Below, piece by piece: positions 11,000 through 18,238 of a DNA stretch of 45,866 bases. The position numbers and the translations under genes were made by a program. Source of the DNA: an uncultured Candidatus Poseidoniales archaeon (GTDB lineage Archaea; Thermoplasmatota; Poseidoniia; Poseidoniales; Thalassarchaeaceae); NCBI GenBank assembly GCA_902573015.1, contig CACGIE010000008.1:1-45866 (forward strand). Reading direction: 5' to 3'. How positions within the stretch are numbered: position 1 is the first letter of the stretch; the number at the start of each line of letters is the position of its first letter. Below the pieces are notes generated by a model. It was not told the origin of the DNA. It saw only the letters and a program-made list of their open reading frames with translations, and ran no database searches.

Positions 11000-11959
11000 G
11001 TGACGAGGTCGTGGATATCTGATACTCCTGATGAGGTTGAGCACCCTCCAATCCCTCTGGGACTCAATAAAATGGCTGTTCCCAGAGTCACCATAGTTCT
11101 CTCTATAATCACCGGAATAGGCCTGTTATTGAGTTCGGTCTGGGTGGGAATTTCTGCAATCGGTTTCCTTGACGAAATAGACACCGTTTTCGGAACAACA
11201 GATATTGACGCCCTTAACGAAGACGGCCGGTGGCTCTGGGAAGTTGGGTTGCTCTTCGACACATGCTCTCCTAGAGAAGATGACTGGGAGTGGCCTCATG
11301 GATCTCTATCAGAGCAGGAAGGTGTATTCCTACTACCTGGAGAGGTTAGATGCGACTGGACGCACCAGGGCAATGGAGACTCGGCCAGTGTGGTCGTCTA
11401 CAATAGAGCGAACCAGACCCTCAATCTTGTATTGGAGATAGCCGGAGGAGGAGTTGTTTTCGCCTCAAATAACGAGCCTTACATAATAGTAAACGATCTA
11501 GCGGGAAATGATAGCACTATGATGGAGGTGAATTTGATTGAGGATATCTCAGAGAGAGAGATTAGCATTACTGCCACCCATATTTCGAACCTAGAAGCCC
11601 AAGTTAGGTTAGATGTGAATATCATCCATCTAGAAAATAGAGATGTTCACATACAGAATGGGGATCCTTTTGCTGTACAATATACTGTATGGGATGCTGA
11701 TTCAGAGGAAGAGTTGGATAGCGGCGACTGGAGTGATTCGGCCGGTGAAGGATGCAATTGGTCCATCGAGGGTTTTTGTTGGTCTGCGATCGGACTGGAC
11801 ATTGACAACGATAGAGGGCTGATCCCAGGAATCAATAGCGGAACGACTCATACGACCCTTCTACCCCCTGATATTGCTTATGGCAACAGCGATGGGCATC
11901 AGCTTCAGGAAAAATGGCTGAGGTTCGAGTTGACCCTGAGAAGTGCCCCGATATCATAG
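11000..11959 (+). CDS. Membrane-anchored extracytoplasmic protein of unknown function
   Basis: 319 aa, GTG start, single N-terminal hydrophobic segment (VTIVLSIITGIGLLLSSVWVGISAIGF) then a soluble acidic domain; 46 nt downstream of the giant membrane protein. Confidence 0.7.
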   Translation: MTRSWISDTPDEVEHPPIPLGLNKMAVPRVTIVLSIITGIGLLLSSVWVGISAIGFLDEIDTVFGTTDIDALNEDGRWLWEVGLLFDTCSPREDDWEWPHGSLSEQEGVFLLPGEVRCDWTHQGNGDSASVVVYNRANQTLNLVLEIAGGGVVFASNNEPYIIVNDLAGNDSTMMEVNLIEDISEREISITATHISNLEAQVRLDVNIIHLENRDVHIQNGDPFAVQYTVWDADSEEELDSGDWSDSAGEGCNWSIEGFCWSAIGLDIDNDRGLIPGINSGTTHTTLLPPDIAYGNSDGHQLQEKWLRFELTLRSAPIS

Positions 11960-12004
11960 TGAGTTCCACGAAAGAGACTTGACTAAGTTCCAACGGGAAC
12001 GACT

Positions 12005-13306
12005 GTGGAAGAAGGGGAGCATACTGCAATAGTTCCTTCGAAGAGGCTGGTTACTAATGCAAAGAGGAAGAGTGAACCAAAGTCCTCCAGGAAGGGAGAG
12101 CCTTCTTTCTTCATGAGCGAGGGTATGAAGAGGTTGTCCACCCCATGGTCAGTAGCCTCGATTAGAGCAAGACAGATTGATCCTATGGCGCTTCCTGCTG
12201 GTATTATCCTAGATGCGGCTGCTGGTTCAGGAATCCAACTTATCGCCTTTTCAAAAATTCTCAAACGTCCTGCACTTGGTGTGGAGATAGATCAGGATGT
12301 AGCCAAACTCTGTGCCGCAAATATGTATCTCAATTCGGAGGGAGATGTCCAACGTTCTCTCGACAGAGTCTTGGTAGGAGATGGTTGTTCTGCTGAATCT
12401 GCAGTTTCAACATACTGGTCTAGTCTGAGAGAAGCGGGAATTAGGGCTCATCCCCCTGTCGCAATGCTGCATATTGATCCGGCCAGACCTAGAGATGCTC
12501 AAAATCATAGTCTAGATGAGATGGAACCTGACATTAAATCGGTTCTGAAGGGTTGGAGTAGTCATCTACAAACTGGACCAAAAGGCCCTGCGGTATTGTT
12601 AGATCTTTCTCCAAGACTTGACTCAGTACAACGTGCAATGATCGACGGCATTCTTGAGACGACTTTCCCTGGTGCTTCGTGGACTTGGGAATGGCTAAGC
12701 AGAGGCGGCGGTAGAGTAGATAGACTCTCAGTTTGGGTAGGGTCCCTCTCATCTGACAGTCCGAACAGATGCATAAGAGTAGGAAGGAAGAGGGTCATTT
12801 CAAGCATCGAAGGAAGAGGCTCTGGGGCTAATTCCACATCATTCGGGAGTGTAATGGAAATTCCACGAGGTGCATATCTAACAATTGTGGATCCAGTACT
12901 AATCGAGAGTGGTCTTCAGAGTTCATGGCACGACAAGGCAATTACGAGTGGGACCGGTTCGTCTTGGGTTAGAACCGAAGGGAGGAGGCCGTTGCTCATA
13001 CATACTGACGAAATATCTGATGATGATGATGTGAGGGGCTTTGTAGTGGCGACCGGTCGGATTGTGCAGCACAGGTTGTCCCCCCCAGAGTTGAATACTA
13101 TCGATCAGGTTGCATCTTCTGTGGTAAGGAAGGGGATATCCAATATCACCCTTAGATGCAATCTGGATCCAGAGATTCATCCTACGCTTCAGAGGAGGAT
13201 AACTCGGGAGCTAAAGGGGTCAGAAGGCACCAAGGGTTTCATGGTAGACATGGAGATAGAAAGACCTTCGGGGGCTCAGAAGCTATACGTAGTCTGCAAG
13301 GAGTAG
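12005..13306 (+). CDS. Class I SAM-dependent methyltransferase, possibly with a THUMP-like C-terminal domain
   Basis: LDAAAGSGIQLIAFSKILKRPALGVEIDQDVAKLCAANM (SAM-binding motif I/II) and MLHIDPARPRDAQ. C-terminal domain assignment is weaker. Confidence 0.75.
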   Translation: MEEGEHTAIVPSKRLVTNAKRKSEPKSSRKGEPSFFMSEGMKRLSTPWSVASIRARQIDPMALPAGIILDAAAGSGIQLIAFSKILKRPALGVEIDQDVAKLCAANMYLNSEGDVQRSLDRVLVGDGCSAESAVSTYWSSLREAGIRAHPPVAMLHIDPARPRDAQNHSLDEMEPDIKSVLKGWSSHLQTGPKGPAVLLDLSPRLDSVQRAMIDGILETTFPGASWTWEWLSRGGGRVDRLSVWVGSLSSDSPNRCIRVGRKRVISSIEGRGSGANSTSFGSVMEIPRGAYLTIVDPVLIESGLQSSWHDKAITSGTGSSWVRTEGRRPLLIHTDEISDDDDVRGFVVATGRIVQHRLSPPELNTIDQVASSVVRKGISNITLRCNLDPEIHPTLQRRITRELKGSEGTKGFMVDMEIERPSGAQKLYVVCKE

Positions 13307-13364
13307 TCATTCCACCAAAAAATCGCCCTCCAATCGGTTCAAATAGGGACTGTAGGTCGCGAAG

Positions 13365-13874
13365 ATGCCCAAAAGGCCACCGAAAGGTGAACACGGGGGA
13401 ACCGTAATGCCAAAAGTAGACGAAGCGGAACTAGGAGACGACTTCTCATATATCGTCAGAATAGCCGATACTGACATCGACGGGTTGAAGCCAATCACAT
13501 ACGGATTAACATCAGTCAAGGGCATAGGAATCAGGACATCGATGATGATCTGCAAGATGTCCGGAATTGACGGTACCAGGCTAGGAGGACACCTATCTTC
13601 TGATGAGCAGGACCTGCTCAGAAGCGCTATCGACGAATATGCGACCAACGTTCCTTGGTGGATGGTTAACCGGCAGAGGGATTTAGAATCAAATGAAGAT
13701 GCCCACATTATTGCCAATGAGGTAGGGATGACCAAGGATGATGATGTGGCGAGGTTAGCAGAAATCAAGACTTTCCGTGGAATGAGGCACAGGAGTGGAC
13801 ACAAGGTGAGGGGGCAGAGGCTCCGGTCAAACGGCCGGAGAGGGTCTGCACTCGGCGTCCAGAGGAAGAAGTGA
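13365..13874 (+). CDS. rps13: 30S ribosomal protein S13 (uS13)
   Basis: FSYIVRIADTDIDGLKPITYGLTSVKGIGIRTSMMIC and C-terminal FRGMRHRSGHKVRGQRLRSNGRRGSALGVQRKK. Start may be 13365 or the ATG at 13407. Confidence 0.95.
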   Translation: MPKRPPKGEHGGTVMPKVDEAELGDDFSYIVRIADTDIDGLKPITYGLTSVKGIGIRTSMMICKMSGIDGTRLGGHLSSDEQDLLRSAIDEYATNVPWWMVNRQRDLESNEDAHIIANEVGMTKDDDVARLAEIKTFRGMRHRSGHKVRGQRLRSNGRRGSALGVQRKK

Positions 13875-13883
13875 GGTTAGACA

Positions 13884-14486
13884 ATGGGCGAACCAAAATT
13901 CTCCAGGCCTAGAACACAGACTCCCACGCACCCCTGGAAGCAGGCTAGGATTGACGAAGAGCACGATCTCAAGGAAAGGTACGGTCTGAAGAAAGTCGGT
14001 GGTATGAGAGAAATATGGAGAGAGAAATCCGCACTTAGAAGACATCGGAATCAGGCGATGAAATTGATAGGAAGGGTCGACTCAACTGAAGGCCACTATG
14101 CCAAGGAAAAAGAGCAATTGCTGAATTCGCTAACAAAGAAAGGGCTCCTACAAACCGGTGCAGACGTTGGAGACGTTCTCGAGATTAACGTTGAACACAT
14201 GCTATCCAGGAGGCTACAGTCAGTAGTATACTACAAGGGATTGGCCCCGTCTATGAGAGCTGCAAGGAACCTAATCGTACACGGACACATCTGCATCGGT
14301 GACCAGAGAATGACTGTGCCAGGGTATCATGTTCTGAAGGAGGAAGAGGATTCTCTACAATATAGCGAAAACTCTCCTTTCGTTGACCCCGAACATCCAT
14401 TCAGGAAGGAGTTGGAGACTCTCAGGTACCAAGAAGACGATGAAGAGGAATTGGAAGAAGATTCCGCAGAAGGGGAGGAGTCATGA
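13884..14486 (+). CDS. rps4: 30S ribosomal protein S4 (uS4)
   Basis: HPWKQARIDEEHDLKERYGLKKVGGMREIWREKSALRRHRNQAMKLIG; S4 domain RRLQSVVYYKGLAPSMRAARNLIVHGHICIGDQRMTVPGYHV. Confidence 0.96.
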   Translation: MGEPKFSRPRTQTPTHPWKQARIDEEHDLKERYGLKKVGGMREIWREKSALRRHRNQAMKLIGRVDSTEGHYAKEKEQLLNSLTKKGLLQTGADVGDVLEINVEHMLSRRLQSVVYYKGLAPSMRAARNLIVHGHICIGDQRMTVPGYHVLKEEEDSLQYSENSPFVDPEHPFRKELETLRYQEDDEEELEEDSAEGEES

Positions 14487-14866
14487 TGGGTCACAAAGCT
14501 ATTCTGCACATCTACAGTACTTTCAACAATGTTCTGATTACTGCTACCGATCTAACTGGTGCAGAGACGGTCTGCAAGGTGTCAGGAGGAATGGTGACTA
14601 AGGGTGGAAGCGACTCTGGTGGGCAGTTTGCTGCTACAAGGGCTGCTGAGAAAATTGCCGAAATGCTTGCTGAGAAGGATTTTGATCAAGTTATTGTGAA
14701 ATACAGAGGAGCCGGGGGCAACAGATCGAACAGCGCTCCCGGAGCAACCGCCGCGATTAGAGCGCTTACTCGTGCTGGTGTCAGGATAACGAGGATTGAG
14801 GACGTGACTCCAATGCCAACTGATGGAACCAAGAGCAAGGGCGGAAGAAGAGGCAGAAGAGTTTGA
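14483..14866 (+). CDS. rps11: 30S ribosomal protein S11 (uS11)
   Basis: AILHIYSTFNNVLITATDLTGAETV...GGQFAATRAAEKIAE...TRAGVRITRIEDVTPMPTDGTKSKGGRRGRRV; ATGA overlap with rps4. Confidence 0.96.
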   Translation: MMGHKAILHIYSTFNNVLITATDLTGAETVCKVSGGMVTKGGSDSGGQFAATRAAEKIAEMLAEKDFDQVIVKYRGAGGNRSNSAPGATAAIRALTRAGVRITRIEDVTPMPTDGTKSKGGRRGRRV

Positions 14867-14880
14867 ATTGGAGTGATAAA

Positions 14881-15768
14881 ATGGTAAAGACCAAGATACT
14901 GAAAGAAGAGGACAACAAAATACAGGTACTTCTGTCTAAGACAGACAGGAGCTTCGCCAATGCGCTCAGGAGGTCACTAATGTCAGATACTCCAAAGATG
15001 GCTATTGACAGCGTTAGATTCCAGCTCGGTACAAAGGAGCAAGATGAGGAGATATGGGAGACTACCGGACCCATTCCCGACGAAATGGTCGCTCAGAGAC
15101 TTGCTATGATTCCTATTCCTACCGTGCATGACAAGTTCTACTTCCAAGATGAGTGCCCTAATTGCAAGGATCTTGTTGAGGCCGACAGGGGCTGCCTAGA
15201 ATGTCAGATGATTTACACATGTGTGGTCTTCGGAACTGAGGAAGGACGTTGGGTTACTGCAGGCGATATGAAGTATCTTGGAGAGGAAGCTCTTGAGATT
15301 CCAGACGAGTTCAAGAGCATACCAATTACCAAACTAATGAAGGGGCAAATGATAGAATTCTATGCGACTGCCATCATGGGCCGAGGAAGAGATCATACAA
15401 AGTGGTCCCCAGTATGTGGTGTTACTTTCCACCCCAGAAGGATTGGGGTGCTGAACAACAAAACCAAGGCAAAGATTCTCTGGGACATGGACCTAGAAAT
15501 CTCAGCCAAGGATTTCAACAAGGATGGAAAGTTGGAAGACGTTGACAAGGTTGCCATTCTTTCTGATGAGTTGAATCACGTAGGAGAGGGGACAGAGGCA
15601 TCAAGGACATTCAAAGATGCAATTTCTCTCGAAGAGGTCTCAGGAGAATTTATTCTATCGTTTGAGACAGATGGTTCAATGAGTCCAAAAACTGCTTTCA
15701 TGAAGGCAGTCGAGGAGCTTGCAGGAAGGTTTGGATCTCTTGAGAAGGACCTTACAAGTTCTCTGTGA
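14881..15768 (+). CDS. rpo3: DNA-directed RNA polymerase subunit D (Rpo3)
   Basis: FANALRRSLMSDTPKMAIDSVRF, MVAQRLAMIPI and a Cys-rich insertion DECPNCKDLVEADRGCLECQMIYTC. ATG at 14881 follows GGAG; the track start at 14863 is upstream. Confidence 0.95.
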   Translation: MVKTKILKEEDNKIQVLLSKTDRSFANALRRSLMSDTPKMAIDSVRFQLGTKEQDEEIWETTGPIPDEMVAQRLAMIPIPTVHDKFYFQDECPNCKDLVEADRGCLECQMIYTCVVFGTEEGRWVTAGDMKYLGEEALEIPDEFKSIPITKLMKGQMIEFYATAIMGRGRDHTKWSPVCGVTFHPRRIGVLNNKTKAKILWDMDLEISAKDFNKDGKLEDVDKVAILSDELNHVGEGTEASRTFKDAISLEEVSGEFILSFETDGSMSPKTAFMKAVEELAGRFGSLEKDLTSSL

Positions 15769-15807
15769 ATTACAATGATTCATTACCATCTTGCTGGATG
15801 AGTTACC

Positions 15808-16785
15808 ATGTCTATAGTTCTGGGCAGGGGCCAATGCGGGGCGCACATCACTCTTCTTTTCACGATTGATGATTCAAGTGAAGATCCGGTGTATCAAGGA
15901 AGCAGAGGTGCGGGTATTTGCCTCAAGGACGGAGTAGAGGCAATAGCGAAAGGAGAGAATGGCTCCGGAGAGATGATTGTCAGATTCAAGAATGGAGAAT
16001 ACGACTCAAGAATGTATCAAGACGTACTGTCGGAGTTAGCTGAGGAGATTCCTGAGATAGGAGATTTTGATTGGGAGCTGGACATCAAAATGTCCTTGCC
16101 GACCTCTCAGGGTTTCGGAATGTCGGCTTCGGGTGCAGTGGCATCATCGATGGCTATTCAGAGAGCAATCGGAATCCCCCACGAAGAGTGTGTGAGGAGA
16201 TCTTTTCTCGTTGCCCACGTTGTTGAAAGAAAGCGATCTAGCGGTTTAGGTGACACGACTGCTCTTTCCTCAGGAGGAGTGGAGAGAAGGATTGCTTCCG
16301 GTTCCCCATTTTCTGGTTCTCTTTTGGATAGTGGACCAGGAGTATCCCAGGGTTGGTCTGTAGAAATCCCGATTCTAATTTCTTGGAAAGAAAAGACGGG
16401 AAGGCACACCTCAAGTTACATCGATAATGAGGATTGGAGAAGGAAAATTTGCCTGGCAGGGGAACATGCAATGGAGAGAATCGCTAAAGGAGAATGGAAG
16501 GAGCACAGGTGGTCGGAGCTTATTGAGGAATCACTGAGATTCGCATCTGATAGCGGTCTTGAGAAGGATGCATCGAGATCGGAAATTATCGAGTCTGTGA
16601 AAAAGGCGATAGATAGTTCAGAATTCTCTGAAAGTTTGTCTGCTATGCTTTGTATGTTGGGCGAGAGTGTAGTAATTGTACCAAAGGACCCACATGCGCA
16701 AGAAGATTGGATCTACAAGATTTCTGAGGAATTGGAGGGTTACGGACTCTCTTCATTCTCCAGTAGAGTAGGAGAATTACGATAG
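15808..16785 (+). CDS. Pantoate kinase (archaeal PoK, GHMP kinase family)
   Basis: GQCGAHITLLFTI, YQGSRGAGICL, LPTSQGFGMSASGAVASSMAI, SSGLGDTTALSSGGVERR: archaeal pantoate kinase signature arrangement. Confidence 0.85.
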   Translation: MSIVLGRGQCGAHITLLFTIDDSSEDPVYQGSRGAGICLKDGVEAIAKGENGSGEMIVRFKNGEYDSRMYQDVLSELAEEIPEIGDFDWELDIKMSLPTSQGFGMSASGAVASSMAIQRAIGIPHEECVRRSFLVAHVVERKRSSGLGDTTALSSGGVERRIASGSPFSGSLLDSGPGVSQGWSVEIPILISWKEKTGRHTSSYIDNEDWRRKICLAGEHAMERIAKGEWKEHRWSELIEESLRFASDSGLEKDASRSEIIESVKKAIDSSEFSESLSAMLCMLGESVVIVPKDPHAQEDWIYKISEELEGYGLSSFSSRVGELR

Positions 16786-16788
16786 AGG

Positions 16789-17868
16789 CTAAGACTTAGA
16801 GTTCTCATGGAAGTCCTCCAGTGGCTTTAGATCCAAAGGACTGGAGTCGAGCTTGATCGCCCCTCTTAGCCTTAGTCCATCGCAGAAGCCATGTCGATAA
16901 ACTAGGGCTCCATGCCCATACTCGGATACATACCTGTCTACCTGCTTCTGGGTTTTCTTCTTTGGAAACTTTAGATCGGCCCCGAAGAAGTGCTTAGCGT
17001 CTATCCAGGCACATGGAATCCCATTTATTCTGACATCATCGATCAGAAGTAGGTCTGGAGTGATGATTGCTCTACCTTCCTCTTTCGTCTGTTCCCTGAG
17101 TAGTTCCTCTTGACGTCTGAATCGTATCCCCAAAGAGGAGAAGTGGTCACATAGTATCTCTTCGAAAACCTCGGCTGCATTCTGAGTCTCGGTCTGGTTG
17201 ACCGAGCTAACTCGGTCAACTGACTCAGCGAGTTCGAATTGCTCTCTGTCTCTCTGGTTTAATTTGGAGGGATTCTTGTTTAGTGTGTCCTTAATCCTAG
17301 TCTTGGTCCAGCCTCGTCCGGTTAGTATGGCCCTGAATGTGTTAACTGGTGGTGCATCAAACCTCTTGGAGAGAGCAATCACGCTTTCTCCTGAATCATA
17401 CCTCCTGCTGAGCTCATTCGACCTACGCATCAATTTTGAGTGAGAGTAAACGCTCTTCTCCTGATTTAGTGCCGCTCTGAGGGAAAGGGCCTGTTCCAAT
17501 GAGATTGGTAGACCATCCAGATCCGAAGCAATTTCCTGAACTCTCTCCTCCGGAAGAAAGCCAAATTCGCCCGGGATACAGGCAATCTTCCCTGCTCTAT
17601 TCTGTACCTCCCTAGAAACCGCATTCGTGTTCCATCTGATTTCTATCTTCCTTGGGGGTGGATCAATTTCGGTTGGTATTCCCATCGGTCTGGGATTCAG
17701 GTCAAACCTGGACAGTGCTCTTTCGATGTCCTCTGTTTTGGCGCCCCTGCCCTTATCCTTGGAGGGTTGGTTCCCCTTCCTCGGTCTTCGGCGGCGGCCC
17801 CGACGTCCTCGACGCCGCTTGGCACTCCCGTCTTCACTCAATGGTGCCTCCAGATGTTGGAGCCCCAT
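16789..17868 (-). CDS. CDIN1/C15orf41-like TPD-motif nuclease (PD-(D/E)XK-like) with HTH region and Arg/Lys-rich N-terminus
   Basis: C-terminal ITPDLLLIDDVRINGIPCAWIDAKHFFGADLKF...KQVDRYVSEYGHGALVYRHGFCDGLRLRGAIKLDSSP matches the TPD-x(n)-WI(D/E)(A/S)K-xxFG pattern of human C15orf41/CDIN1; basic tract KRRRGRRGRRRRPRKGNQ near the N-terminus. Confidence 0.75.
   Translation of the reverse strand: MGLQHLEAPLSEDGSAKRRRGRRGRRRRPRKGNQPSKDKGRGAKTEDIERALSRFDLNPRPMGIPTEIDPPPRKIEIRWNTNAVSREVQNRAGKIACIPGEFGFLPEERVQEIASDLDGLPISLEQALSLRAALNQEKSVYSHSKLMRRSNELSRRYDSGESVIALSKRFDAPPVNTFRAILTGRGWTKTRIKDTLNKNPSKLNQRDREQFELAESVDRVSSVNQTETQNAAEVFEEILCDHFSSLGIRFRRQEELLREQTKEEGRAIITPDLLLIDDVRINGIPCAWIDAKHFFGADLKFPKKKTQKQVDRYVSEYGHGALVYRHGFCDGLRLRGAIKLDSSPLDLKPLEDFHENSKS
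17197..17220. repeat. Perfect inverted repeat GTTGACCGAG-CTAA-CTCGGTCAAC inside the CDIN1-like gene
   Basis: 10-bp perfect arms, 4-nt loop, read directly. Confidence 0.9.
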
Positions 17869-17886
17869 GAACCCACCTGTCAGAGA

Positions 17887-18231
17887 CTACTTTCTCATTC
17901 TTGCATAAGCATCGTAGAAGAAGTCCCGAATTGGCCAAGGTACGAGAAACATTGTTGATGCTAAAGACCATGGAAATGCCAGTTGTCTGCATACTCTCCA
18001 AATTGCAGCGCTCTTAGGGAACCATCTCCCGTCATTGGAAATCAGGAAAATAGAATCCAGTCCCTCCATTTCCTTTGGGATGTCTAGTAAAATCTCCTTT
18101 CCTTGTTCGCTGTTCTGGCCTACTAATTTTACTCTCGAATCCGGGTCTCTCTTCTGGATGAAATCTGCCCATCTGGTACATTTACCGCATTGGTCGTCGA
18201 AAAGGACGGTGATAGCAGATTTTGCAGCCAT
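17887..18231 (-). CDS. DCC-family (DUF393) thiol-disulfide oxidoreductase-like protein
   Basis: VLFDDQCGKCTRWADFIQKRD near the N-terminus and a KSAAIWRVCRQL motif typical of DUF393/YuxK. Confidence 0.8.
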   Translation of the reverse strand: MAAKSAITVLFDDQCGKCTRWADFIQKRDPDSRVKLVGQNSEQGKEILLDIPKEMEGLDSIFLISNDGRWFPKSAAIWRVCRQLAFPWSLASTMFLVPWPIRDFFYDAYARMRK

Positions 18232-18238
18232 GATTCAC

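Noticed and set aside
11987-12000. Small hairpin GTTCC-AACG-GGAAC just upstream of the methyltransferase start
   Set aside because: Only 5 bp; likely by chance and no U-tract or ribosome-site context to support regulation.
13807-13850. CTCCGG...CCGGAG stem at the 3' end of rps13
   Set aside because: Falls in conserved uS13 coding sequence (basic C-terminus) and is short; codon content explains it.
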